Assembly: GCA_041736915.1 (NCBI GenBank)
Contig: JBGSST010000231.1
Coordinates: 1-23,392, forward strand
Source: JBGSST01 sp041736915
GTDB taxonomy: Bacteria > Bdellovibrionota > FAC87 > UBA2466
Reading direction: 5' to 3'
DNA: 23,392 nt
Below the pieces are notes generated by a model that saw only the letters and a program-made list of their open reading frames with translations, did no database searches and was not told the DNA's origin. Made by a program: the position numbers and the translations under genes. This document shows, piece by piece, positions 7,610 to 14,830 of the stretch (the first letter of the stretch is position 1; the number at the start of each line of letters is the position of its first letter).

Positions 7610-9586
7610 TCAGCTGGAGGGGGAGAACGCAAGCTCGATGGTCGAGCTCGTGCCCAAAGGGGTTCCCGCCTGGGGCGTTTGGCTCTGTACGTAACCGGTT
7701 CCTTTGATACGCATCGGAACGGCCATGCCGCCCAGCCGTTCCATTGCTTCGCGCATCGAGGTGCCGCGTAGCTCGGGCATCAAGGTGCGCCCTTTTTCAT
7801 CCTTCACCGGAGCAGGGATCTCCGACGGGGAGGCCGGCGCCAACGCGAGCTCCGTCGACGGAACGAACGGCTGCTTGGGAATCCGGTTCATGATCTGCAG
7901 GGCCCGTCCGGCCAGCCGCTGAAATACGGGGGCCGCCGTGTCCGCTGCGTAGTACTTGCCCTGCGGCTCGTCGACCATCACGCCAATGATTAGCTCCGGC
8001 GCTTCGGCGGGAAGAAAGCCCACGAAGGACGACATATATTTTCCCCCGGAGTAACCTGAACCCGCGACGTACTTCTGTGCGGTACCGGTTTTGCCCGCGA
8101 CCCGAATTCCCGGAATGGCGGCGGCTTTCCCCGTTCCCTCTTTCGACTCGACCGCACTGGTCAGGAAAGACCTCATCCGATCGGCCACGCGGGCGCTCAA
8201 AATTCTCTGCGGCACTAACGGCTCCGTCGGCGGAATCAGGTGCGGGCTCACCCGGAAGCCACCGTTGGCGAAGGGGGCGTAGGACGCGACCACGCTGGTC
8301 AGATTGAAGGCGGCGCCTTGTCCGAAACCGACGGTGGCCAGGTGAATCTGATTCTTGAGGTAGCTATCCCACGCGTAGTGGGGGACGGCCTCGCCCGGCA
8401 GCGGGAGATTCAATTTCGAGATGAGGCCGAAGCGCCCCAGTGCTTGTTTCACCATGTCGGGGCCAAGGGTTTGGGCGACGCGAACGGCGCCCACGTTGCT
8501 CGACACCGTCAGGATTCTCTCGAGTGAGATGAGGCCGAACTTTTCTTTGGCTTCGGCCTCGCGAATGGTCACTTTGCCGATCTTGATCTGGCCCATGCCG
8601 CAGTCGACGAGCGATTTCGTATCGAGCTTGCCTTGCTGCAGGGCTTCGGCCACGAAGAGTGGCTTCATGATGGAGCCGGGCTCGTAGCCGGTCGAGAACG
8701 GGCGCAAAGGGTGGTTCTCCAATGGCGAGTCGTTGGCGCGGTTCGGGTCGAACGACGGGGTCTGGCCCATGGCGAGAATTTCGCCGCTCTTGGGATCCAT
8801 CACCACCGCGAAGACGAATTTCGCGTTCGTGTCGCGTTGGGCCTGCTCCAGCTCTTCTTCCACTACGTGCTGAAGGTGGCGTTCGATCGTCAGCTTCACG
8901 GCGGGCATGCTGGTGGCTTGCGCGTCTTTCGGCCGTTCGATGTAGCTGGGGTTGCCCTTGCCGTCGGGTACCAGCGAGTAACGCTGGCTCTTCTCGACCA
9001 ACGTTGAATTCAACCCACGCTCGAGGCCCATGAGCCCATTACCGTCGATATCTGTGAATCCGATCAAGTTCGCGGCGAGCTTTCCATTGGGGTACACGCG
9101 CTTGTTTTCGGATTCGATGAAGAGACCGGGAAGGTTAAGCGCGGAAACTTTGTGCGCCACCTCGGGCTCCACCTGTCGCGCGATCCACACGAAGCCTTTG
9201 CCATTGTCGAGCCGGTGCAGCCACTTCTCCGGTGAGCCGCTTAGAATCTTGGCCAAGGCCGTCGCGGCCTTGCGTTTGTTACGGATGAGACGAGGACGGG
9301 CGAAGATCGAGCTGGAGCTGATGCTGACCGCTAGCTCTTCGCCGTTACGATCCAGCAGCGGAGCGCGATAAGGTGCCGTCTTGCCTACGCGCTGGAACTG
9401 TTTCTGCGCGAGCGATTCGAGGTCCTCATTACCGACCACCTGAAGCTTGAACAGCTTGAAACCGATCGCCATCAGAAAAACTAGTACGCACCCGAACAGA
9501 AAACGAATTCTGTGCCAGCTAACTCCGGGATTTACGTTCGGCTCAGTTGACTCGTGAGGCCTGGAGCGTGGTTTCATTTGGATCAT
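7610..9586 (-). CDS. ftsI: Septal transpeptidase FtsI (PBP3) with C-terminal PASTA domain
   Basis: FtsI is the class B penicillin-binding protein that cross-links septal peptidoglycan. The 658-residue protein has a short cytoplasmic tail, one membrane anchor (about 28-46), and a dimerisation domain beginning YRAPLLDRNGEELA (73-86). The transpeptidase domain shows all three motifs: EPGSIMKP with catalytic Ser305 and Lys308, SSN (362-364) and GKTGTAQ with K499-T500-G501. From about residue 598 (LMPELRGTSMREAMERLGG) to 656 there is one PASTA domain, a fold that binds peptidoglycan or the synthase itself; E. coli FtsI lacks it, whereas SpoVD-type and many deltaproteobacterial FtsI proteins carry PASTA. 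The ATG at 9586 is set by AGGTGA five bases upstream. It overlaps ftsL by 44 bases, implying coupled translation. Confidence 0.96.
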   Translation of the reverse strand: MIQMKPRSRPHESTEPNVNPGVSWHRIRFLFGCVLVFLMAIGFKLFKLQVVGNEDLESLAQKQFQRVGKTAPYRAPLLDRNGEELAVSISSSSIFARPRLIRNKRKAATALAKILSGSPEKWLHRLDNGKGFVWIARQVEPEVAHKVSALNLPGLFIESENKRVYPNGKLAANLIGFTDIDGNGLMGLERGLNSTLVEKSQRYSLVPDGKGNPSYIERPKDAQATSMPAVKLTIERHLQHVVEEELEQAQRDTNAKFVFAVVMDPKSGEILAMGQTPSFDPNRANDSPLENHPLRPFSTGYEPGSIMKPLFVAEALQQGKLDTKSLVDCGMGQIKIGKVTIREAEAKEKFGLISLERILTVSSNVGAVRVAQTLGPDMVKQALGRFGLISKLNLPLPGEAVPHYAWDSYLKNQIHLATVGFGQGAAFNLTSVVASYAPFANGGFRVSPHLIPPTEPLVPQRILSARVADRMRSFLTSAVESKEGTGKAAAIPGIRVAGKTGTAQKYVAGSGYSGGKYMSSFVGFLPAEAPELIIGVMVDEPQGKYYAADTAAPVFQRLAGRALQIMNRIPKQPFVPSTELALAPASPSEIPAPVKDEKGRTLMPELRGTSMREAMERLGGMAVPMRIKGTGYVQSQTPQAGTPLGTSSTIELAFSPSS

Positions 9587-9836
9587 AGCGGATCACCTGT
9601 TGGAAGCCGGGCGCTTTTAGACCCAGTTTTCTCGCCAGCGCCTGGAGGTGGCGCGGCGACGTGAGCTTCAGCCATTCCACGCGCAGATTCTGCAGGCTTT
9701 GCTCTTCGATCTTGAGTTGCTTCTCGATCTTCACGTAGTCGTACGTCGCATTCACCGTGGCGGTGCGGAGCGAGATGAGTCCGTACGTCGTGACAAAAAC
9801 GAGCGCGACCCAGAAGAGGGCTTCCCATCGTTTCAT
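9543..9836 (-). CDS. ftsL: Cell division protein FtsL
   Basis: This is a small (97-residue) bitopic membrane protein with one N-terminal membrane segment (about 6-24, ALFWVALVFVTTYGLISL) and a short coiled coil (about 33-58), then the FtsL-like close LTSPRHLQALARKLGLKAP. FtsL works with FtsB and FtsQ to activate the FtsW-FtsI synthase at the septum. Sequence identity in this family is always low; the call rests on size, topology and its place between rsmH and ftsI, which is the standard dcw order. Its 3' end overlaps the ftsI start by 44 bases. Confidence 0.88.
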   Translation of the reverse strand: MKRWEALFWVALVFVTTYGLISLRTATVNATYDYVKIEKQLKIEEQSLQNLRVEWLKLTSPRHLQALARKLGLKAPGFQQVIRYDPNETTLQASRVN

Positions 9837-9908
9837 CGTTATTCCGTGTGTGTGTTGGCTGGTTGAAATCGGCAGGGCGTTCGAGCCCTTATAGAGCTAA
9901 TTCTACCA

Positions 9909-10826
9909 CTACTCGAGCCGCTCCACGCATCTCAAAAGCGCGCTGCGTGAGCGCGGATTCTCCGTTAGCTCTTTATCAGACGGGGCTACCGGCTTTTTCG
10001 TGATCCACCGAACCACTTCGCGGCGGGGGCAATGACAGGGCTGGGAGAAGCACACGCATTTGCCGGCCAGCTCCTGAAAAACGTTCTTCACCCAGCGATC
10101 CTCGGAAGAGTGAAAAGTGATCACGGCCAGGCGGCCCCCGATCTTCAAAAGGGGGATCAGGCGGGGAACGGTATCGCGCACTTCGCCCTGTTCGTCGTTT
10201 ACCCACATTCTCAGCGCCAAAAAAATGACAGTGGCGGGGTTCATGCTGCCGAACTTGGGGCCCGGACGCCGGTCTTTGAAGAGCTCGGCGAGCTGGTCGG
10301 TGGTCTCTAGCTCGCCTTTCCTGTACGCGAAAAGAATCTGACGGGCGGCACTGCGCGAGGTCTTCAGCTCGGTGTTGGCGTAGATGATGTTGGCCAGATC
10401 GTCGGCCTCGATGTCGCGTAAAAGCTCACTAAGCGGCTTACCTTCCTCACGATTCATTCGCATGTCGAGGGGGCCGGGGTTGGTGAAGGAGAAGCCGCGA
10501 TCGGCTTCCAGAATCTGCCGGGTGCTCACGCCAAGGTCCATCATGATGCCGTCCAGGGGCCCGTCTAGCGGCACGTCGGGGAAGGAGGAGAGGTTGCCAT
10601 GCAGGAGTTTCAAGCGCTTATCGTCGCGCAGGGCGCCCGACTGCAGGTACCGGGCAATCGCTTCCTTGTCCCGGTCCACCGCAATGACCTCGGCGGCCCC
10701 TCGATTCAGCAGCTCTTCGGTATGCCCACCCTCGCCAAAGGTCAGGTCCGCGAAGCGGCCACCTTTGATTTCTCCCAGCGAGCTCACGGTCTCGTCCAAT
10801 AGGACGCTGCGGTGCCATTTTTCCAT
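9909..10826 (-). CDS. rsmH: 16S rRNA (cytosine(1402)-N4)-methyltransferase RsmH (MraW)
   Basis: RsmH methylates N4 of C1402 in 16S rRNA using S-adenosylmethionine. The 305-residue protein begins with HRSVLLDE (5-12) and has the SAM-binding DLTFGEGGHT (27-36), AVDRDKEA, MMDLGVSTRQ, RGFSFTNPGPLDMRM and VITFHSSEDRWVK, all typical of the family. It is the first gene of the dcw cluster here; mraZ, which usually precedes it, is absent, and the gene diverges from a plus-strand operon instead. The start at ATG 10826 has AAAAAGGGG only two bases away, closer than ideal, but no alternative start lies in frame nearby. A 72-base gap before ftsL contains only a 5-bp hairpin. Confidence 0.97.
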   Translation of the reverse strand: MEKWHRSVLLDETVSSLGEIKGGRFADLTFGEGGHTEELLNRGAAEVIAVDRDKEAIARYLQSGALRDDKRLKLLHGNLSSFPDVPLDGPLDGIMMDLGVSTRQILEADRGFSFTNPGPLDMRMNREEGKPLSELLRDIEADDLANIIYANTELKTSRSAARQILFAYRKGELETTDQLAELFKDRRPGPKFGSMNPATVIFLALRMWVNDEQGEVRDTVPRLIPLLKIGGRLAVITFHSSEDRWVKNVFQELAGKCVCFSQPCHCPRREVVRWITKKPVAPSDKELTENPRSRSALLRCVERLE

Positions 10827-10988
10827 CGCCCCTTTTTCGACCGGAAACGTTAAATTTGCAAACTCCCTCTCTTGAGGGGTACGGCGGGATTTTCACCTGA
10901 CCTATAATCAAAGCAGATCCCGAAAATTCCCACGACCAACCGACCCGGGCCTACCCCGGTGACTACCCCCACAAAATAGAGGACAGCA
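10827..10988. other. Divergent intergenic region between rsmH and the plus-strand operon
   Basis: 162 bases separate two divergent start codons and must hold the promoter of the dcw cluster as well as that of the plus-strand genes. The plus-strand -10 box is clear (separate entry). On the minus strand no strong promoter was found; TTGATT overlapping the same TATAAT box is only a weak -35 candidate. No mraZ-like repeat boxes (GGGA/GTGGG type) are evident. Confidence 0.5.
10903..10908 (+). promoter_or_regulatory. Consensus -10 box (TATAAT) for the plus-strand operon
   Basis: A perfect TATAAT lies about 80 bases upstream of the ATG at 10989. At a 16-18 base spacer the -35 region (around 10880) is not recognisable; TTGAGG at 10872-10877 is too far away (25 bases). 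So the -10 is strong on sequence alone but the promoter may need an activator. Confidence 0.45.
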
Positions 10989-11411
10989 ATGGAAGATGTG
11001 ATTCACTATCTCGAGCTGAAGAACCGTTTCTTCGAGAAACTGCTGACGATGACCGAAGGTTTTCTGTCGAAGGCAAAGCAGAACCTGTGGAACCAAGTGA
11101 ATCAGTTTACCGAGGACCGCGAGCGTATCCTCGACATGATTCGTACTTTCGAATCGAAGATCGCCGTTTCTTTCTCGGCCTTGAATCTCTCGCAAGAAGA
11201 GGTCGACTACTACCAGCCCCGCATCAAAGAGATCTTCACCAAGCGTGAGATGCTCGTTAACCGTATCGTGAACCTGGACCTGGAGCTCATCGCTCGCATC
11301 GACGAAATCAAGTCGGAGCGGATCCTGGAGCTCACCCAGAGCTCGCCCGAGCTTCCGCCCGAGCTCACCATGGCAATTCCCGCCACCGCTAAAATCCAAT
11401 CGCAGAACTAA
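10989..11411 (+). CDS. Small helical coiled-coil protein, FlgN-like in shape
   Basis: This 140-residue protein of unknown function is predicted almost wholly helical: charged heptad-rich helices cover about residues 1-65 and 68-117, followed by a proline-rich tail (SSPELPPELTMAIP). No signal peptide, membrane segment or cysteine is present. Length and the pattern of an early long helix with LEL, RFFEKLL and RERILDMI segments recall flagellar export chaperones of the FlgN type, but no diagnostic motif exists, so this is only a resemblance. AGAGGAC four bases upstream of the ATG is a good ribosome-binding site. It is first of three same-strand genes and follows a consensus -10 box. Confidence 0.7.
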   Translation: MEDVIHYLELKNRFFEKLLTMTEGFLSKAKQNLWNQVNQFTEDRERILDMIRTFESKIAVSFSALNLSQEEVDYYQPRIKEIFTKREMLVNRIVNLDLELIARIDEIKSERILELTQSSPELPPELTMAIPATAKIQSQN

Positions 11412-11422
11412 TCGCCCTCGTG

Positions 11423-11493
11423 CGTCAGTCAGTGAAGTGACGTCGCTGACGGATTCTTGACGATCCGTCGGCGAAATCGCGCCTTTTTCGCCG
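11423..11493 (+). promoter_or_regulatory. Three overlapping, mutually exclusive RNA hairpins
   Basis: Between the first and second plus-strand genes three stems can form. Stem A pairs 11423-11428 with 11446-11451 (CGTCAG/CTGACG). Stem B pairs 11443-11454 with 11463-11474, 12 bp with one G-U, loop TCTTGACG. Stem C pairs 11469-11476 with 11486-11493, an 8-bp CGGCGAAA/TTTCGCCG stem. A and B share bases, and B and C share bases, so A plus C exclude B. A TTTTT run at 11484-11488 follows stem B by nine bases. The layout is attenuator-like but no leader peptide was identified. Confidence 0.4.
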
Positions 11494-11543
11494 CAAAAAA
11501 GAATCTCACGGTGGCACGGCATTTGCTCAATGGGATTTTATCC

Positions 11544-12218
11544 ATGCCAACTCAATACGAGCTCCTCGCCTCTCAGGTGATCACCGCCTTGCGCCGCGGC
11601 CAACGCCTTACCCGGCCGTTGCAGCATAGGATATTCGAGTTCTCACGCGAACTGATGGACTCGGGCGAAGCCGTACTCGCCCGCGTACTGCTCAGGGTCT
11701 TAAGAAAAGTGGAACCCTACGAGGCCCGTTTCCAGTGGCTACTGGGGCTTTGCGAGTTTCATCTCGGCAATTTCTCGGTGGCTCGTCGCAATCTGGAATC
11801 GCATTGGCTGCAGACCCGTCGGCCGCAGACCGCTTTTTTGCTGGCCCGGCTCTGCAATGTGACGGGCGACCAGGAGCAGATGGCCGACTACCTGCGGTCC
11901 GTTCCTCCTTACGAGCGCTACGTCGTGGGCAACGCGCCTTTGTTCCAGCTGCTCTACAGCTCTTCCCAGCGTGACGGAGCGGTCGACAGCACCTTGCAAG
12001 CGCTGTGCGGAGAGGCGTCGGTGCGCGTGGTGAATGACTTTGGGCCCTTCATCAACGTGCAGGAAGAAACGGCGGTCTCGCGCCTACTCGCCCGTTTGTA
12101 CTGGCGGCGAGGAATGTCGCGGCTGGATTCGGAACAGGCCGGCGAAGCCATCGAGGATTTTGCCGCCTGCGAAAGATTTTTGAACGATTCGAACAAAGGG
12201 GGAAACATCCATGCGTGA
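11544..12218 (+). CDS. TPR-like helical protein of unknown function
   Basis: A cytoplasmic-looking protein of about 224 residues from ATG 11544 (MPTQYELLASQVITALRRG). The frame also allows a TTG start at 11457, but that would place the start inside an RNA hairpin loop and add a basic leader (MTIRRRNRAFFAAKKN) with no ribosome-binding site. The middle shows TPR-like helix pairs: AVLARVLLRVLRKVEPYEARFQWLLG, then CEFHLGNFSVARRNLESHWL, then RRPQTAFLLARLCNVTGDQ; a C-terminal pair is MSRLDSEQAGEAIEDFAACE. TPR folds bind other proteins, so a chaperone or scaffold is possible. Its stop overlaps the next start by eight bases, implying coupled translation. Confidence 0.7.
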   Translation: MPTQYELLASQVITALRRGQRLTRPLQHRIFEFSRELMDSGEAVLARVLLRVLRKVEPYEARFQWLLGLCEFHLGNFSVARRNLESHWLQTRRPQTAFLLARLCNVTGDQEQMADYLRSVPPYERYVVGNAPLFQLLYSSSQRDGAVDSTLQALCGEASVRVVNDFGPFINVQEETAVSRLLARLYWRRGMSRLDSEQAGEAIEDFAACERFLNDSNKGGNIHA

Positions 12219-12696
12219 TTTCGAGGGGGATTCTCAAGCAGATTTTGGTCTTACGTCGTGTTCACCCGTACGTGAAGAGTTAACCGCGGCCCAATCGCTG
12301 GATATCTGGGGAAAGATCCACCAGCTCGAATTCTCGCTTTCGCGCCTGGAACGTCTCGAGCAGACGTTCGTCCGCGTTGCCCAGTTTCTACACGACGAAT
12401 CGTTCGTGGAAGGCGATCGTTTGCTCCGTCATTGCATGGAAACATTGAGCCAGCTGGCGGCGCAGTGGCCGTCGGCCATGCTTGCCGAAAACTCGGCGCT
12501 GGCTATCGGGGTGGCCGCCGTCGTCAATCGCCGCAGCGATTCGCTGGCGTTGATCCGCGCCATCGCTGGCTTCCGCGAGAACAAAGACTTCGACTCCGTC
12601 GCTCACTGCATTGAAGACGAGCTGATGGTGAAGCTTAAGAACTGGGAAATGGCCCTTCGCCATCTCATGCGCTGTCTTTCGCAAGAGAACTACTGA
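12211..12696 (+). CDS. Helical protein of unknown function, coupled to the TPR-like gene
   Basis: 161 residues, not recognised. The N-terminal 25 residues are polar and probably unstructured; helices follow from about residue 26 (AAQSLDIWGKIHQLEFSL) to the end (MALRHLMRCLSQ). There is no signal peptide or membrane segment. GGGGG at 12198-12203 lies eight bases before the ATG, and the gene overlaps the TPR-like gene by eight bases (ATGCGTGA), so the two products are probably made in fixed ratio and may bind each other. It converges with the lipoprotein gene: only five bases separate the two stop codons, and no terminator hairpin fits between them. Confidence 0.65.
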   Translation: MRDFEGDSQADFGLTSCSPVREELTAAQSLDIWGKIHQLEFSLSRLERLEQTFVRVAQFLHDESFVEGDRLLRHCMETLSQLAAQWPSAMLAENSALAIGVAAVVNRRSDSLALIRAIAGFRENKDFDSVAHCIEDELMVKLKNWEMALRHLMRCLSQENY

Positions 12697-12701
12697 GGCC
12701 C

Positions 12702-13733
12702 TTACTCCGGGAAGTAAGAGATGCGGATGTTCGAGCCTTCCGGCGGCGCCACGTCGAACACGATCTCGTTCGTGGTCTCGTCGTAATTCCACTTGATGTC
12801 GAAGATCTCGTTCGAGTTCGCCTTGAAGACCGAAACCTTCAGCGTATCGAGCTTGGGCTCGGACTCGAGGGCGAAGCGTTTCGAGGGCTCCTTCATTTTC
12901 AAGCCCGTGATGTCGATACCGGCCGAGAAGGCCTGGCACAAAGTTCCCGTGGAGGCTTCCGGATTCGCCGTGTCGACGGCGAAGCGTTTTGCCAGCTCGT
13001 CGTAAGCGTTCACCGCGCCCGCTTGGTCGGCGTCGACGTTGAAACGGGTCGCGCAGCGGTTATCGTTATTCTGGCCGGCCGCCATGAACTTGTAGTTGAT
13101 CGAGTACACCCGAATCATCTTGCGGTTGCCGCCTTTCATGGCGAGCAGGCTGGCCTCGTAGCTGTCGACCAAGTTGGATACGGCGGCCGCGTTCGTGAAA
13201 TTAACCTCTTCGTCGAACGAGTCGGAAACGAAGATCACGACGAGCGGAACGTTCGCGCGCGGTACGAACTTCGTTTGCAGGATCGCTTTCACGCTCGAAA
13301 GACCTAGCTCCTTGGCGCCGGTCGACAAATTGATGTAACGGCCGAGGATCGAGCTGAAGAACGCGGCGCGATCTTCAACGGTATTGTTAGACGACGATTC
13401 CTTGGTCAGAATCGCCGGCGCATCCACGGGGCGGAGAATGGCGGGATTTACTTCCATGTCCGCGCTGGCAAACGCCATGCGGTAGCTTTGCGCGGCCGAG
13501 TCCAAACGTTTGAAGAAGGCCGTCGCCTCGGGGCGGAGTTTCGGCAAGGCGCTGCTCATGGGCGACTTATCGTTGATCATCCACAGCACGTCGACGTACG
13601 GAGGATTCAAATCCTGCGTGTAATCGATACTCACGCCGGTCTGCAGGAGTGACTCCTCATTGGCGCAAGCCGCCGCGAACAGGCTCACGGCCACCCAGGT
13701 CATCGCTACTAAAACTCGTTTAAGCTGTTTCAT
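12702..13733 (-). CDS. Lipoprotein with von Willebrand A-like domain and degenerate metal site
   Basis: From ATG 13733 the protein has 343 residues. It starts with MKQLKRVLVAMTWVAVSLF and a lipobox-like AAAC (Cys23), so it should be a lipid-anchored envelope protein. GAGG lies eight bases upstream; the frame extends to 13799 but that would bury the signal peptide. Residues about 47-240 look like a vWA fold: YVDVLWMINDKSPMSS (46-61) occupies the place where related lipoproteins have VDVLWVVDNSGSMS, and VVIFVSDSFDEE (165-176) is the later strand. At aligned positions the metal-binding D-x-S-x-S reads N-x-K-x-P. Two further cysteines (227, 266) could pair. The C-terminal 60 residues look like a small beta domain (KVSVFKANSNEIFDIKW). 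Ligand unknown. Confidence 0.8.
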   Translation of the reverse strand: MKQLKRVLVAMTWVAVSLFAAACANEESLLQTGVSIDYTQDLNPPYVDVLWMINDKSPMSSALPKLRPEATAFFKRLDSAAQSYRMAFASADMEVNPAILRPVDAPAILTKESSSNNTVEDRAAFFSSILGRYINLSTGAKELGLSSVKAILQTKFVPRANVPLVVIFVSDSFDEEVNFTNAAAVSNLVDSYEASLLAMKGGNRKMIRVYSINYKFMAAGQNNDNRCATRFNVDADQAGAVNAYDELAKRFAVDTANPEASTGTLCQAFSAGIDITGLKMKEPSKRFALESEPKLDTLKVSVFKANSNEIFDIKWNYDETTNEIVFDVAPPEGSNIRISYFPE

Positions 13734-13906
13734 CTTTAAGGCCTCAACCCCTCTAGAGTCCGTGGTCGATTTGCCGACGCACGTATTCTGCCAAGACACG
13801 CCTTTTGCAATCGGTTAGCCAAAGGAAAGGCTACGCGATTACGTTCACTTAGCGGGCGAGGACGGTCGTGGAAGCGTATCCGGGCTGGGCAGCGTGACGG
13901 GAATCG
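13734..13906. other. Intergenic region upstream of the lipoprotein gene
   Basis: 173 bases without a convincing gene. Seen: a 6-bp stem GTGACG/CGTCAC at 13894-13910 over the stop of the TPR gene, without a U-tract; a 5-bp stem at 13816-13833; and ATTCTGCCAA at 13785-13794, which equals ten bases of the arm of the 60-bp palindrome at 19141-19200. A promoter for the lipoprotein gene should lie here, but no clear -35/-10 pair was found. Confidence 0.45.
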
Positions 13907-14830
13907 TCACCGGTCGCCGGCGGTTTCGCTGGCTTCGAGCTTGGTCAGAAGTTCGGGAATCGCCTGGGCTTTTGCCGGGACATCGAAGGGATCCCAGCGC
14001 GCGATCGTCAGCTGACGGGCAATACGCTGGCTGCGGAGCAGGTTCCACTTTGCCGCGACCGGGTGGTCGTTCTCGATTAGCAGGTGGCCAAGATAGTAAG
14101 AGATGACGAACTGGCTCGAGGGGTCGCGCAGGCGCGATGACAGGCTGCGGAACAACGGCTCGGCCAGCTCTTTCTTGCCCGACTCGTAGTACGCCGACGC
14201 CAGCGCCAGCTCTTCACGTGCGGTACGCCCAATGGGCCGCGCCTCTTCGAGATCGATAATTTTCTGGTACGCCTTGAACTTCAGATGGGCCTCGGTCACC
14301 TGGATGCGCAGATCGCGCTGGAAGGGCACGAGCCCATTCAACGTCACCAGCGTGTCGTAGTAAGCGGGGTAAAGTCCAAGGTGGAACTCGGTAAGCAGCT
14401 TCTGATTGAGCAGCGTCAGATTTTCGGGCTCCTGCCGCACGGCCTGGGTGAACAGCCCGAGGGCTGAGGTGTAGTCCCCATTCTTGCGCTGAATGTCTCC
14501 ACGAAAATAGAGCGACTGCGCCTCTTCCAAACGGAAGCGGGATAGCAGCGACACCATTTTGTTTTGGAGCGCCGTCGTGGTCTCGGTTGGCAGCACGAGC
14601 CGGCGGGATAGGTACGACTGCAACCATTCGCGGCTGGCGGCGTGGCCGGCCGTGAGCAGCTTTAAGTCGGCAATGGAGAGAACGAGGGGCAGGTCGAGCG
14701 GATCTTTCTCGATTAGAGCCTGCTCACGTTTTAGCTGATCGGCAAAATCGTACGACGGCTTGCCGTCGGAAATAGAAACGGCGGCCGAAGCCGCCGTTGC
14801 CAAAAGATACGTGAGTGAGAAAGCGAACAC
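13907..14830 (-). CDS. Secreted TPR-repeat protein, coupled to the outer-membrane barrel gene
   Basis: The 307-residue protein begins with a hydrophobic stretch and an AxA-type cleavage site (MFAFSLTYLLATAASAAVS), so it is probably periplasmic, although the signal has no basic residue near its start. Helical repeats follow; the clearest TPR is AQSLYFRGDIQRKNGDYTSALGLFTQAVRQEPEN (about 103-136), and ELALASAYYESGKKELAEPLFRSL (about 207-230) is another. The start is GTG at 14830, whose G is the last base of the TAG stop of the preceding barrel gene (TAGTG), so translation is almost surely coupled. A periplasmic TPR protein next to an outer-membrane barrel suggests an assembly or export partner for it; that is inference. 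Confidence 0.8.
   Translation of the reverse strand: MFAFSLTYLLATAASAAVSISDGKPSYDFADQLKREQALIEKDPLDLPLVLSIADLKLLTAGHAASREWLQSYLSRRLVLPTETTTALQNKMVSLLSRFRLEEAQSLYFRGDIQRKNGDYTSALGLFTQAVRQEPENLTLLNQKLLTEFHLGLYPAYYDTLVTLNGLVPFQRDLRIQVTEAHLKFKAYQKIIDLEEARPIGRTAREELALASAYYESGKKELAEPLFRSLSSRLRDPSSQFVISYYLGHLLIENDHPVAAKWNLLRSQRIARQLTIARWDPFDVPAKAQAIPELLTKLEASETAGDR

Noticed and set aside
13785..13794. ATTCTGCCAA, equal to ten bases of the 60-bp palindrome arm, upstream of the lipoprotein gene
   Set aside because: A single ten-base match in a window this size can easily occur by chance, and the flanking bases do not match.
13734..13799. Longer lipoprotein start at 13799
   Set aside because: It would put 22 polar residues before the signal peptide, whereas ATG 13733 has GAGG at a suitable distance and gives a normal lipoprotein N-terminus.
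13845..14048. Possible frameshifted C-terminal tail of the TPR gene, continuing in another frame (PVTIPVTLPSPDTLPRP)
   Set aside because: The TPR protein ends naturally, no slippery sequence lies at the stop, and the proline-rich extension has no recognisable counterpart.
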